The translations under genes and the position numbers were made by a program. Of a stretch of DNA of 64,000 bases, positions 36,701 to 51,700 are shown piece after piece. The stretch's first letter is position 1. Every line of letters begins with the position of its first letter. The DNA is from Anaspis maculata (Eukaryota > Arthropoda > Insecta > Coleoptera > Scraptiidae). Below the pieces are notes generated by a model. That model saw nothing but the letters and a program-made list of their open reading frames with translations. It was not told where the DNA came from and made no database searches. Location of the stretch: contig OX421968.1 of NCBI GenBank assembly GCA_949128115.1, positions 1 to 64,000 on the forward strand, read 5' to 3'.

Positions 36701-39700
36701 AGTAGCTGCCAACTCCAAAAGTGGTGAACGAACGTTTTAAGTCACGTGGGTTGAAGCCTGAGGTCACGTGGATCGAAGCCTGAAGTCACGTGGGTTGAAG
36801 CCAAAAGTCACGTGGGTTGAAACCTGAACTTTTTGGATAACAATTGAGTCCTTTCTTCTATATTTGTGTTCGTTCGTCAGATGTTGCGTCTGGAACAAGT
36901 AGCTGCCAACATCAAAAGTGGTGACCGATCGTTTTGAAAGTCACGTGGGTGAAAGCCTGAAGTCACGTGGGTTGGAGCCTGATGTCACGTGGGTTGAAGC
37001 CTGAAGTCACGTGGGTTGAAGCCAAAAGTCACGTGGGTTGAAACTTGAACTTTTTGGATAACAATTGTGTCTTTTCTTCTATATTTGTGTTCGTTCGTCA
37101 GATGTTGCGTTTGGAAAGAGTAGCTGCCAACTTCAAAAGTGGTGACCGATCGTTCTCAAAGTCACGTGGGTGAAAGCCTGCAGTCACGTGGGTTGGAGCC
37201 TGGAGTCACGTGGGTTGGAGCGTGAACTTTTTGGATAACAATTGTGTCTTTTCTTCTATTTTTGTGTTCGTTCGTCAGATGTTGCGTTTGGAACAAGTAG
37301 CTGCCAACTCCAAAAGTGGTGAACGAACGTTTTAAGTCACGTGGGTTGAAGCCTGAGGTCACGTGGATCGAAGCCTGAAGTCACGTGGGTTGAAGCCAAA
37401 AGTCACATGGGTTGAAACCTGAACTTTTTGGATAACAATTGAGTCCTTTCTTCTATATTTGTGTTCGTTCGTCAGATGTTGCGTTTGGAAAGAGTAGCTG
37501 CCAACTTCAAAAGTGGTTACCGATCGTTTTCAAAGTCACGTGAATTGAAGCCTGAGGTCACGTGGGTTGATGCCAAAAGTCACATGGGTTAGAACCTGAA
37601 CTTTTTGGATACCAATTGTGTCTTTTCTTCTATATTTGTGTTCGTTCGTCAGATGTTGCGTTTGAAAAGAGTAGCTGCCAACTTCAAAAGTGGTTACCGA
37701 TCGTTTTCAAAGTCACGTGAGTTGAAGCCTGAAGTCACGTTGGTTGAAGCCAAAAGTCACGTGGGTTAAAACCTGAACTTTTTGGATACCAATTGTGTTT
37801 TTTCTTCTATATTTGTGTTCGTTCGTCTGATGTTGCGTTTGGAACAAGTAGCTGCCAACTTCAAAAGTGGTGACCGATCGTTTCCAAAGTCACGTGGGTT
37901 GAAGCCTGAAGTCACGTGGGTTGAAGCCAGAAGTCACGTGGGTTCAAACCTTAACTTTTTGGACAACAATTGTGTCTTTATTTCTATATTTGTGTTCGTT
38001 CGTCAGATGTTGCGTTTGGAAAGAGTAGCTGCCAACTTCAAAAGTGGTTACCGATCGTTTTCAAAGTCACGTGGGTTGAAGCCTGAAGTCACGTGGGTTG
38101 GAGCCTGAAGTCACGTGGGTTGGAGCCTGAGGTCACGTGGGTTGAAGCCAAAAGTCACGTGGGTTAAAACCTGAACTTTTTGGATGCCAATTGTGTCTTT
38201 TCTTCTATATTTGTGTTCGTTCGTCAGATGTTGCGTTTGGAAAAAGTAGCTGCCAACTTTAAAAGTGGTTACCGATCGTTTTCAAAGTCACGTGCGTGGA
38301 CGCCTGAAGTCACGTGGGTTAAAGCCTGAAGTCACGTGGGTTGAAGTCAAAAGTCACGTGGGTTGGAACCTGAACTTTTTGGATAACAATTGGTCTTTTC
38401 TTCTATATTTGTGTTCGGTCGTCAGATGTTGCGTTTGGAAAGAGTAGCTGCCAACTTCAAAAGTGGTGACCGATCGTTTTCAATGTCACGTGGGTGGAAT
38501 CCTGGAGTCACGTGGGTTGTAGCCTGGAGTCACGTGGGTTGGAACGTGAACTTTTTGGATAACAATTGTGTCTTTTCTTCTATTTTTGTGTTCGTTCGTC
38601 AGATGTTGCGTTTGGAACAAGTAGCTGCCAACTCCAAAAGTGGTGAACGAACGTTTTAAGTCACGTGGGTTGAAGCCTGAGGTCACGTGGATTGAAGCCT
38701 GAAGTCACGTGGGTTGAAGCCAAAAGTCACGTGGGTTGAAACCTGACTTTTTTGGATAACAATTGAGTCTTTTCTTCTATATTTGTGTTCGTTCGTCAGA
38801 TGTTGCGTTTGGAACAAGTAGCTGCCAACATCAAAAGTGGTGACCGATCGTTTTGAAAGTCACGTGGGTGAAAGCCTGAAGTCACATGGGTTGGAGCCTG
38901 GAGTCACGTGGGTTGGAACGTGAACTTTTTGGATAACAATTGTGTCTTTTCTTCTATTTTCGTGTTCGTTCGTCAGATGTTGCGTTTGGAACAAGTAGCT
39001 GCCAACTCCAAAAGTGGTGAACGAACGTTTTAAGTCACGTGGGTTGAAGCCTGAAGTCACGTGGGTTGAAGCCAAAAGTCACGTAGGTTGGAACCTGAAC
39101 TTTTTGGATAACAATTGTGTCTTTTCTTTTATATTTGTGTTCGTTCGACAGATGTTGCGTTTGGAAAGAGTAGCTGCCAACTCCAAAAGTGGTGACCGAT
39201 CGTTTCCAAAGTCACGTGAGTTGAAGCCTGAAGTCACGTGGGTTGAAGCCTGGAGTTACGTGGGTTCTAACCTAAACTTTTTGGATAACAATTGTGTCTT
39301 TTTTTCTATATTTGTGTTCGTTTGTCAGATGTTGCGTTTGGAAAGAGTAGCTGCCAACTTCAAAAGTGGTTACCGATCGTTTTCAATGTCACGTGGGTTG
39401 GAGCCTGAAGTCACGTGGGTTGAAGCCTTAGGTCACGTGGGTTGAAGCCAAAAGTCACGTGGGTTGAAACCTGATCTTTTTGGATACCAATTGTGTTTTT
39501 TCTTCTATATTTGTGTTCGTTCGTCTGATGTTGCGTTTGGAACAAGTAGCTGCCAACTTCAAAAGTGGTTACCGATCGTTTTCAAAGTCACGTGGGTTGA
39601 CGCCTTAAGTCACGTGGGTTGAAGCCTGGAGTCACGTGGGTTCAATCCTAAACTTTTTGGATAACAATTGTGTCTTTTTTTCTATATTTGTGTTCGTTTG

Positions 39701-42700
39701 TCAGATGTTGCGTTTGGGAAGAGTAGCTGCCAACTTCAAAAGTGGTTACAGATCGTTTTCAAAGTCACGTGAGTTGGAGCCTGATGTCACGTGGGTTGAA
39801 GCCAAAAGTCACGTGGATTAAAACCTGAACTTTTTGGATACCAATTGTGTTTTTCCTTCTATATTTGTGTTCGTTCGTCTGATGTTGCGTTTGGAACAAG
39901 TAGCTGCCAACATCAAAAGTGGTGACCGATCGTTTTCAAAGTCACGTGGGTTGAAGCCTGAAGTCACGTGAGTTGAAGCCTGAAGTCACGTGGGTTGAAG
40001 CCTGAAGTCACGTGGGATGAAGCCTTAAGTCACGTGGGTTCAAACCTAATTTTTTTGGATAACAATTGTGTCTTTTTTTCTATATTTGTGTTCGTTCGTC
40101 AGATGTTGCGTTTGGAAAGAGTAGCTGCCAACTTCAAAAGTGGTTACCGATCGTTTTCAAAGTCACGTGGGTTGAAGCCTGAAGTTACGTGGGTTGGAGC
40201 CTGAGGTCACGTGGGTTGAAGCCAGAAATCACGTGGGTTGAAACCTGAACTTTTTGGATACCAATTGTGTCTTTTCTTCTATATTTGTGTTCGTTCGTCA
40301 GATGTTGCGTTTGGAAAGAGTAGCTGCCAACTTCAAAAGTGGTTACCGATCGTTTTCAAAGTCACGTGGGTTGACGCCTTAAGTCACGTGGGTTGAAGCC
40401 TGGAGTCACGTGGGTTCAATCCTAAACTTTTTGGATAACAATTGTGTCTTTTTTTCTATATTTGTGTTCGTTTGTCAGATGTTGCGTTTGGGAAGAGTAG
40501 CTGCCAACTTCAAAAGTGGTTACAGATCGTTTTCAAAGTCACGTGAGTTGGAGCCTGATGTCACGTGGGTTGAAGCCAAAAGTCACGTGGATTAAAACCT
40601 GAACTTTTTGGATACCAATTGTGTTTTTCCTTCTATATTTGTGTTCGTTCGTCTGATGTTGCGTTTGGAACAAGTAGCTGCCAACATCAAAAGTGGTGAC
40701 CGATCGTTTTCAAAGTCACGTGGGTTGAAGCCTGAACTCACGTGGGTTGAAGCCTGATGTCACGTGGGTTGGAGCCTGAAGTCACGTGGGTTGAAGCTTG
40801 AAGTCACGTGGGTTGGAGCCTAAAGTCACGTGGGTTAAAACCTGAACTTTTTGGATAACAATTGTGTTTTTTCTTCCATATTTGTGTTCGTTCGTCAGAT
40901 GTTGCGTTTGGAGAGAGTAGCTGCCAACTTCAAAAGTGGTTACCGATCGTTTTCAAAGTCACGTGGGCTGAAGCCTGAAGTCACGTGGGTTGAAGCCTGG
41001 GGTCACGTGGGTTGAAGCCAAAAGTCACGTGGGTTGAAACCTGAACTTTTTGGATACCAATTGTGTCTTTTCTTCTATATTTGTGTTCGTTCGTCAGATG
41101 TTGCGTTTGGAAAGGGTAGCTGCCAACTTTAAAAGTGGTTACCGATCGTTTTCAAAGTCACGTGGGTGGACGCCTGAAGTCACGTGGGTTGAAGCCTGAA
41201 GTCACGTGGGTTGAAGCCAAAAGTCACGTGGGTTGAAACCTGAACTTTTTGGATACCAATTGTGTTTTTTCTTCTATATTTGTGTTTGTTCGTCTGATGT
41301 TGCGTTTGGAACAAGTAGCTGCCAACATCAAAAGTGGTGACCGATCGTTTTCAAAGTCACGTGGGTTGAAGCCTGAAGTCACGTGGGTTGAAGCCTGATG
41401 TCACGTGGGTTGAAGCCTGAAGTCACGTGGGTTGATGCCAAAAGTCACGTGGGTTCAAACCTGAACTTTTTGGATAACAATTGTGTCTTTTCTTCTATAT
41501 TTGTGTTCGTTCGTCAGATGTTGCGTTTGGAAAGAGTAGCTGCCAACTTCAAAAGTGATGACCGATCGTTTTCAAAGTCACGTGGGTGAAAGCCTGAAGT
41601 CGAGTGGGTTGGAGCCTGGAGTCACGTGGGTTGGAGCGTGAACTTTTTGGATAACAATTGTGTCTTTCCTTCTATATTTGTGTTCGTTCGTCAGATGTTG
41701 CGTTTGGAACAAGTAGCTGCCAACTCCAAAAGTGATGAACGAACGTTTTAAGTCACGTGGGTTGAAGCCTGAGGTCACGTGGATCAAAGCCTGAAGTCAC
41801 GTGGGTTGAAGCCAAAAGTCACGTGGGTTGAAACCTGAACTTTTTGGATAACAATTGAGTCCTTTCTTCTATATTTGTGTTCGTTCGTCAGATGTTGCGT
41901 TTGGAAAGAGTAGCTGCCAACTTCAAAAGTGGTTACCGATCGTTTTCAAAGTCACGTGAGTTGAAGCCTGAAGTCACGTGGGTTGAAGCCAAAAGTCACG
42001 TGGGTTAGAACCCGAACTTTTTGGATACCAATTGTGTCTTTTCTTCTATGTTTGTGTTCGTTCGTCAGATGTTGCGTTTGAAAAGAATAGCTGCCAACTT
42101 CAAAAGTGGTTACCGATCGTTTTCAAAGTCACGTGAGGTTGAAGCCTGAAGTCACGTGGGTTGAAGCCAAAAGTCACGTGGGTTAAAACCTGAACTTTTT
42201 GGATACCAATTGTGTTTTTTCTTCTATATTTGTGTTCGTTCGTCCGATGTTGCGTTTGGAACAAGTAGCTGCCAACTTCAAAAGTGGTGACCGATCGTTT
42301 CCAAAGTCACGTGGGTTGAAGCCTGAAGTCACGTGGGTTGAAGCCAGAAGTCACGTGGGTTCAAACCTTAACTTTTTGGACAACAATTGTGTCTTTATTT
42401 CTATATTTGTGTTCGTTCGTCAGATGTTGCGTTTGGAAAGAGTAGCTGCTAACTTCAAAAGTGGTTACCGATCGTTTTCAAAGTCACGTGGGTTGAAGCC
42501 TGAAGTCACGTGGGTTGAAGCCTGAAGTCACGTGGGTTGGAGCCTGAGGTCACGTGGGTTGAAGCCAAAAGTCACGTGGGTCAAAACCTGAACTTTTTGG
42601 ATGCCAATTGTGTCTTTTCTTCTATATTTGTGTTCGTTCGTCAGATGTTGCGTTTGGAAAAAGTAGCTGCCAACTTTAAAAGTGGTTACCGATCGTTTTC

Positions 42701-42719
42701 AAAGTCACGTGGGTGGACG
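30759..42719. repeat. Segmental duplication, copy B (11.96 kb)
   Basis: Tandem copy of 18820-30758. The differences I found by reading are 31041 T (A at 19102), 36588-36589 TC (GT at 24649-24650), 37407 A (G at 25468), and one extra 22-bp sub-repeat near 38670-38692 that changes the offset from 11,939 to 11,961. After about 42719 the sequence continues into other satellite units, so there is no third tandem copy. Identity is therefore far above 99%. Confidence 0.92.
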
Positions 42720-45700
42720 CCTGAAGTCACGTGGGTTGAAGCCTGAAGTCACGTGGGTTGAAGCCAAAAGTCACGTGGGTTGAAACCTGAACTTTTTGGA
42801 TAACAATTGGTCTTTTCTTCTATATTTGTGTTCGTTCGTCAGATGTTGCGTTTGGAAAGAGTAGCTGCCAACTTCAAAAGTGGTGACCGATCGTTTTCAA
42901 AGTCACGTGGGTGAAATCCTGAAGTCACGTGGGTTGTAGCCTGGAGTCACGTGGGTTGGAACGTGAACTTTTTGGATAACAATTGTGTCTTTTCTTCTAT
43001 TTTTGTGTTCGTTCGTCAGATGTTGCGTTTGGAACAAGTAGCTGCCAACTCCAAAAGTGGTGAACGAACGTTTTAAGTCACGTGGGTTGGAGCCTGAAGT
43101 CACGTGGGTTGAAGCCAAAAGTCACGTGGGTTGAAACCTGAACTTTTTGGATAACAATTGTGTCTTTTCTTCTATATTTGTGTTCGTTCGTCAGATGTTG
43201 CGTTTGGAAAGAGTAGCTGCCAACTTCAAAAGTGGTGACCGATCGTTCTCAAAGTCACGTGGGTGAAAGCCTGAAGTCACGTGGGTTGGAGCCTGGAGTC
43301 ACGTGGGTTGGAGCGTGAACTTTTTGGATTAACAATTGTGTCTTTTCTTCTATTTTTGTGTTCGTTCGTCAGATGTTGCGTTTGGAACAAGTAGCTGCCA
43401 ACTCCAAAAGTGGTGAACGAACGTTTTAAGTCACGTGGGTTGAAGCCTGAGGTCACGTGGATCGAAGCCTGAAGTCACGTGGGTTGAAGCCAAAAGTCAC
43501 GTGGGTTGAAACCTGAACTTTTTGGATAACAATTGAGTCCTTTCTTCTATATTTGTGTTCGTTCGTCAGATGTTGCGTTTGGAAAGAGTAGCTGCCAACT
43601 TCAAAAGTGGTTACCGATCGTTTTCAAAGTCACGTTAGTTGAAGCCTGAAGTCACGTGGGTTGAAGCCAAAAGTCACGTGGGTTAGAACCTGAACTTTTT
43701 GGATACCAATTGTGTCTTTTCTTCTTTATTTGTGTTCGTTCGTCAGATGTTGCGTTTGAAAAGAGTAGCTGCCAACTTCAAAAGTGGTTACCGATCGTTT
43801 TTAAAGTCACGTGAGTTGAAGCCTAAAGTCACGTTGGTTGAAGCCAGAAGTCACGTGGGTTAAAACCTGAACTTTTTGGATACCAATTGTGTTTTTTCTT
43901 CTATATTTGTGTTCGTTCGTCTGATGTTGCGTTTGGAACAAGTAGCTGCCATTTTCAAAAGTGGTGACCGATCGTTCCCAAAGTCACGTGGGTTGAAGCC
44001 TGAAGTCACGTGGGTTGAAGCCAGAAGTCACGTGGGTTCAAACCCCAACTTTTTGGACAACAATTGTGTCTTTATTTCTATATTTGTGTTCGTTCGTCAG
44101 ATGTTGCGTTTGGAAAGAGTAGCTGCCAACTTCAAAAGTGGTTACCGATCGTTTTCAAAGTCACGTGGGTTGAAGCTTGAAGTCACGTGGGTTGGAGCCT
44201 GAAGTCACGTGGGTTGGAGCCTGAGGTCACGTGGGTTGAAGCCAAAAGTCACGTGGGTTAAAACCTGAACTTTTTGGATGCCAATTGTGTCTTTTCTTCT
44301 ATATTTGTGTTCGTTCGTCAGATGTTGCGTTTGGAAAAAGTAGCTGCCAACTTTAAAAGTGGTTACCGATCGTTTTCAAAGTCACGTGGGTGGACGCCTG
44401 AAGTCACGTGGGTTGAAGCCTGAAGTCACGTGGGTTGAAGCCAAAAGTCACGTGGGTTGGAACCTGAACTTTTTGGATAACAATTGGTCTTTTCTTCTAT
44501 ATTTGTGTTCGTTCGTCAGATGTTGCGTTTGGAACAAGTAGCTGCCAACTCCAAAAGTGGTGAACGAACGTTTTAAGTCACGTGGGTTGAAGCCTGAGGT
44601 CACGTGGATTGAAGCCTGAAGTCACGTGGGTTGGAGCCAAAAGTCACGTGGGTTGAAACCTGAACTTTTTGGATAACAATTGAGTCTTTTCTTCTATATT
44701 TGTGTTCGTTCGTCAGATGTTGCGTTTGGAACAAGTAGCTGCCAACATCAAAAGTGGTGATCGATCGTTTCGAAAGTCACGTGGGTGAAAGCCTGAAGTC
44801 ACATGGGTTGGAGCCTGGAGTCACGTGGGTTGGAACGTGAACTTTTTGGATAACAATTGTGTCTTTTCTTCTATTTTTGTGTTCGTTCGTCAGATGTTGC
44901 GTTTGGAACAAGTAGCTGCCAACTCCAAAAGTGGTGAACGAACGTTTTAAGACACGTGGGTTGAAGCCTGAAGTCACGTGGGTTGAAGCCAAAAGTCACG
45001 TGGGTTGAAACCTGAACTTTTTGGATAACAATTGTGTCTTTTCTTTTATATTTGTGTTCGTTCGACAGATGTTGCGTTTGGAAAGAGTAGCTGCCAACTT
45101 CAAAAGTGGTGACCGATCGTTTCCAAAGTCACGTGGGTTGAAGCCTGAAGTCACGTGGGTTGAAGCCTGGAGTTACGTGGGTTCTAACCTAAACTTTTTG
45201 GATAACAATTGTGTCTTTTTTTCTATATTTGTGTTCGTTTGTCGGATGTTGCGTTTGGAAAGAGTAGCTGCCAACTTCAAAAGTGGTTACCGATCGTTTT
45301 CAATGTCACGTTGGTTGAAGCCTGAAGTCACGTGGGTTGAAGCCTTAGGTCACGTGGGTTGAAGCCAAAAGTCACGTGGGTTGAAACCTGATCTTTTTGG
45401 ATACCAATTGTGTTTTTTCTTCTATATTTGTGTTCGTTCGTCTGATGTTGCGTTTGGAACAAGTAGCTGCCAACATCAAAAGTGGTGACCGATCGTTTTC
45501 AAAGTCACGTGGGTTGAAGCCTGAAGTCACGTGAGTTGAAGCCTGAAGTCACGTGGGTTGAAGCCTGAAGTCACGTGGGATGGAGCCTAAAGTCACGTGG
45601 GTTCAAACCTAATTTTTTTGGATAACAATTGTGTCTTTTTTTCTATATTTGTGTTCGTTCGTCAGATGTTGCGTTTGAAAAGAGTAGCTGCCAACTTCAA

Positions 45701-48700
45701 AAGTGGTTACCGATCGTTTTCAAAGTCACGTGGGTTGAAGCCTGAAGTTACGTGGGTTGGAGCCTGAGGTCACGTTGGTTGAAGCCAGAAATCACGTGGG
45801 TTGAAACCTGAACTTTTTGGATACCAATTGTGTCTTTTCTTCTATATTTGTGTTCGTTCGTCAGATGTTGCGTTTGGAAAGAGTAGCTGCCAACTTCAAA
45901 AGTGGTTACTGATCGTTTTCAAAGTCACGTGGGTCGACGCCTTAAGTCACGTGGGTTGAAGCCTGGAGTCACGTGGGTTCAAACCTAAACTTTTTGGATA
46001 ACAATTGTGTCTTTTTTTCTATATTTGTGTTCGTTTGTCAGATGTTGCGTTTGGGAAGAGTAGCTGCCAACTTCAAAAGTGGTTACCGATCGTTTTCAAA
46101 GTCACGTGAGTTGGAGCCTGATGTCACGTGGGTTGAAGCCAAAAGTCACGTGAGTTAAAACCTGAACTTTTTGGATACCAATTGTGTTTTTTCTTCTATA
46201 TTTGTGTTCGTTCGTCTGATGTTGCGTTTGGAACAAGTAGCTGCCAACATCAAAAGTGGTGACCGATCGTTTTCAAAGTCACGTGGGTTGAAGCCTGAAG
46301 TCACGTGGGTTGAAGCCTGATGTCACGTGGGTTGAAGCCTGAAGTCACGTGGGTTGAAGCTTGAAGTCACGTGGGTTGGAGCCTAAAGTCACGTGGGTTA
46401 AAACCTGAACTTTTTGGATAACAATTGTGTTTTTTCTTCCATATTTGTGTTCGTTCGTCAGATGTTGCGTTTGGAGAGAGTAGCTGCCAACTTCAAAAGT
46501 GGTTACCGATCGTTTTCAAAGTCACGTGGGCTGAAGCCTGAAGTCACGTGGGTTGAAGCCTGAGGTCACGTGGGTTGAAGCCAAAAGTCACGTGGGTTAA
46601 AACCTGAACTTTTTGGATACCAATTGTGTCTTTTTTTCTATATTTGTGTTCGTTCGTCAGATGTTGCGTTTGGAAAGAGTAGCTGCCAACTTCAAAAGTG
46701 GTTACCGATCGTTTTCAAAGTCACGTGGGTTGATGCTTGAAGTCACGTGGGTTGGAGCCTGAAGTCACGTGCGTTGGAGCCTGAGGTCACGTGGGTTGAA
46801 GCCAAAAGTCACGTGGGTTAAAACCTGAACTTTTTGGATGCCAATTGTGTCTTTTCTTCTATATTTGTGTTCGTTCGTCAGATGTTGCGTTTGGAAAAAG
46901 TAGCTGCCAACTTTAAAAGTGGTTACCGATCGTTTTCAAAGTCACGTGGGTGGACGCCTGAAGTCACGTGGGTTGAAGCCAAAAGTCACGTGGGTTGGAA
47001 CCTGAACTTTTTGGATAACAATTGGTCTTTTCTTCTATATTTGTGTTCGTTCGTCAGATGTTGCGTTTGGAAAGAGTAGCTGCCAACTTCAAAAGTGGTG
47101 ACCGATCGTTTTCAAAGTCACGTGGGTGAAATCCTGAAGTCACGTGGGTTGTAGCCTGGAGTCACGTGGGTTGGAACGTGAACTTTTTGGATAACAATTG
47201 TGTCTTTTCTTCTATTTTTGTGTTCGTTCGTCAGATGTTGCGTTTGGAACAAGTAGCTGCCAACTCCAAAAGTGGTGAACGAACGTTTTAAGTCACGTGG
47301 GTTGAAGCCTGAGGTCACGTGGATTGAAGCCTGAAGTCACGTGGGTTGAAGCCAAAAGTCACGTGGGTTGAAACCTGAACTTTTTGGATAACAATTGAGT
47401 CTTTTCTTCTATATTTGTGTTCGTTCGTCAGATGTTGCGTTTGGAACAAGTAGCTGCCAACATCAAAAGTGGTGACCGATCGTTTCGAAAGTCACGTGGG
47501 TGAAAGCCTGAAGTCACATGGGTTGGAGCCTGGAGTCACGTGGGTTGGAACGTGAACTTTTTGGATAACAATTGTGTCTTTTCTTCTATTTTTGTGTTCG
47601 TTCGTCAGATGTTGCGTTTGGAACAAGTAGCTGCCAACTCCAAAAGTGGTGAACGAACGTTTTAAGTCACGTGGGTTGAAGCCTGAAGTCACGTGGGTTG
47701 AAGCCAAAAGTCACGTGGGTTGAAACCTGAACTTTTTGGATAACAATTGTGTCTTTTCTTTTATATTTGTGTTCGTTCGACAGATGTTGCGTTTGGAAAG
47801 AGTAGCTGCCAACTTCAAAAGTGGTGACCGATCGTTTCCAAAGTCACGTGGGTTGAAGCCTGAAGTCACGTGGGTTGAAGCCTGGAGTTACGTTGGTTCT
47901 AACCTAAACTTTTTGGATAACAATTGTGTCTTTTTTTCTATATTTGTGTTCGTTCGTCAGATGTTGCGTTTGGAACAAGTAGCTGCCAACTCCAAAAGTG
48001 GTGAACGAACGTTTTAAGTCACGTGGGTTGAAGCCTGAGGTCACGTGGATCGAAGCCTGAAGTCACGTGGGTTGAAGCCAAAAGTCACGTGGGTTGAAAC
48101 CTGAACTTTTTGGATAACAATTGAGTCCTTTCTTCTATATTTGTGTTCGTTCGTCAGATGTTGCGTTTGGAAAGAGTAGCTGCCAACTTCAAAAGTGGTT
48201 ACCGATCGTTTTCAAAGTCACGTGAGTTGAAGCCTGAAGTCACGTGGGTTGGAGCCAAAAGTCACGTGGGTTGGAACCTGAACTTTTTGGATACCAATTG
48301 TGTCTTTTCTCCTATATTTGTGTTCGTTCGTCAGATGTTGCGTTTGAAAAGAGTAGCTGCCAACTTCAAAAGTGGTTATCGATCGTTTTCAAAGTCACGC
48401 GAGTTGAAGCCTGAAGTCACGTGGGTTGAAGCCAAAAGTCACGTGGGTTAAAACCTAAACTTTTTGGATACCAATTGTGTTTTTTCTTCTATATTTGTGT
48501 TCGTTCGTCTGATGTTGCGTTTGGAACAAGTAGCTGCCAACTTCAAAAGTGGTGACCGATCGTTTCCAAAGTCACGTGAGTTGAAGCCTGAAGTCACGTG
48601 GGTTGGAGCCAGAAGTCACGTGGGTTCAAACCTTAACTTTTTGGACAACAATTGTGTCTTTATTTCTATATTTGTGTTCGTTCGTCAGATGTTGCGTTTG

Positions 48701-51700
48701 GAAAGAGTAGCTGCCAACTTCAAAAGTGGTTACCGATCGTTTTCAAAGTCACGTGGGTTGAAGCCTGAAGTCACGTGGGTTGAAGCCTAAAGTCACGTGG
48801 GTTGGAGCCTGAGGTCACGTGAGTTGGAGCCAAAAGTCACGTGGGTTAAAACCTGAACTTTTTGGATGCCAATTGTGTCTTTTCTTCTATATTTGTGTTC
48901 GTTCGTCAGATGTTGCGTTTGGAAAAAGTAGCTGCCAACTTTAAAAGTGGTTACCGATCGTTTTCAAAGTCACGTGGGTGGACGCCTGAAGTCACGTGGG
49001 TTGAAGCCTGAAGTCACGTGGGTTGAAGCCAAAAGTCACGTGGGTTGGAACCTGAACTTTTTGGATAACAATTGGTCTTTTTTTCTATATTTGTGTTCGT
49101 TCGTCAGATGTTGCGTTTGGAAAGAGTAGCTGCCAACTTCAAAAGTGGTGACCGATCGTTTTCAAAGTCACGTGGGTGAAATCCTGAAGTCACGTGGGTT
49201 GTAGCCTGGAGTCACGTGGGTTGGAACGTGAACTTTTTGGATAACAATTGTGTCTTTTCTTCTATTTTTGTGTTCGGTCGTCAGATGTTGCGTTTGGAAC
49301 AAGTAGCTGCCAACTCCAAAAGTGGTGAACGGACGTTTTAAGTCACGTGGGTTGAAGCCTGAGGTCACGTGGATTGAAGCCTGAAGTCACGTGGGTTGAA
49401 GCCAAAAGTCACGTGGGTTGAAACCTGAACTTTTTGGATAACAATTGAGTCTTTTCTTCTATATTTGTGTTCGTTCGTCAGATGTTGCGTTTGGAACAAG
49501 TAGCTGCCAACATCAAAAGTGGTGACCGATCGTTTTGAAAGTCACGTGGGTGAAAGCCTGAAGTCACATGGGTTGGAGCCTGGAGTCACGTGGGTTGGAA
49601 CGTGAACTTTTTGGATAACAATTGTGTCTTTTCTTCTATTTTTGTGTTCGTTCGTCAGATGTTGCGTTTGGAACAAGTAGCTGCCAACTCCAAAAGTGGT
49701 GAACGAACGTTTTAAGTCACGTGGGTTGAAGCCTGAAGTCACGTGGGTTGGAGCCAAAAGTCACGTGGGTTGAAACCTGAACTTTTTGGATAACAATTGT
49801 GTTTTTTCTTCTATATTCGTGTTCGTTCGACAGATGTTGCGTTTGGAAAGAGTAGCTGCCAACTTCAAAAGTGGTTACCGATCGTTTTCAAAGTCACGTG
49901 GGTTGAAGCCTGAAGTCACGTGGGTTAAAGCCAAAAGTCACGTGGGTTGAAACCTGAACTTTTTGGATAACAATTGTGTCTTTTCTTTTATATTTGTGTT
50001 CGTTCGACAGATGTTGCGTTTGGAAAGAGTAGCTGCCAACTTCAAAAGTGGTGACCGATCGTTTTCAAAGTCACGTGTGTTGAAGGCTGAAGTCACGTGG
50101 GTTGAAGCCTGGAGTTACGTGGGTTCTAACCTAAACTTTTTGGATAACAATTGTGTCTTTTTTTCTATATTTGCGTTCGTTTGTCAGATGTTGCGTTTGG
50201 AAAGAGTAGCTGCCAACTTCAAAAGTGGTTACCGATCGTTTTCAATGTCACGTGGGTTGAAGCCTGAAGTCACGTGGGTTGAAGCCTGAGGTCACGTGGG
50301 TTGAAGCCAAAAGTCAGGTGTGTTGAAACCTGATCTTTTTGGATACCAATTGTGTTTTTTCTTCTATATTTGTGTTCGTTCGTCTGATGTTGCGTTTGGA
50401 ACAAGTAGCTGCCAACATCAAAAGTGGTGACCGATCGTTTTCAAAGTCACGTGGGTTGAAGCCTGAAGTCACGTGAGTTGAAGCCTGAAATCACGTGGGT
50501 TGAAGCCTGAAGTCACGTGGGATGAAGCCTAAAGTCACGTGGGTTCAAACCTAAACTTTTTGGATAACAATTGTGTCTTTTTTTCTATATTTGTGTTCGT
50601 TCGTCAGATGTTGCGTTTGGAAAGAGTAGCTGCCAACTTCAAAAGTGGTTACCGATCGTTTTCAAAGTCACGTGGGTTGAAGCCTGAAGTTACGTGGGTT
50701 GGAGCCTGAGGTCACGCGGGTTGAAGCCAGAAGTCACGTGGGTTGAAACCTGAACTTTTTGGATACCAATTGTGTCTTTTCTTCTATATTTGTGTTCGTT
50801 CGTCAGATGTTGCGTTTGGAAAGAGTAGCTGCCAACTTCAAAAGTGGTTACCGATCGTTTTCAAAGTCACGTGAGTTGGAGCCTGATGTCACGTGGGTTG
50901 AAGCCAAAAGTCACGTGGGTTAAAACTTGAACTTTTTGGATACCAATTGTGTTTTTTCTTCTATATTTGTGTTCGTTCGTCTGATGTTGCGTTTGGAACA
51001 AGTAGCTGCCAACATCAAAAGTGGTGACCGATTGTTTTCAAAGTCACGTGGGTTGAAGCCTGAAGTCACGTGGGTTGAAGCCTGATGTCACGTGGGTTGA
51101 AGCCTGAAGTCACGTGGGTTGAAGCTTGAAGTCACGTGGGTTGGAGCCTAAAGTCACGTGGGTTAAAACCCGAACTTTTTGGATAACAATTGTGTTTTTT
51201 CTTCCATATTTGTGTTCGTTCGTCAGATGTTGCGTTTGGAAAGAGTAGCTGCCAACTTCAAAAGTGGTTACCGATCGTTTTCAAAGTCACGTGGGCTGAA
51301 GCCTGAAGTCACGTGGGTTGAAGCCTGAGGTCACGTGGGTTGAAGCCAAAAGTCACGTGGGTTAAAACCTGAACTTTTTGGATACCAATTGTGTCTTTTC
51401 TTCCATATTTGTGTTCGTTCGTCAGATGTTGCGTTTGGAAAGAGTAGCTGCCAACTTTAAAAGTGGTTACCGATCGTTTTCAAAGTCACGTGGGTGGACG
51501 CCTGAAGTCACGTGGGTTGAAGCCTGAAGTCACGTGGGTTGAAGCCAAAAGTCACGTGGGTTAAAACCTGAACTTTTTGGATACCAATTGTGTTTTTTCT
51601 TCTATATTTGTGTTTGTTCGTCTGATGTTGCGTTTGGAACAAGTAGCTGCCAACATCAAAAGTGGTGACCGATCGTTTTCAAAGTCACGTGGGTTGAAGC

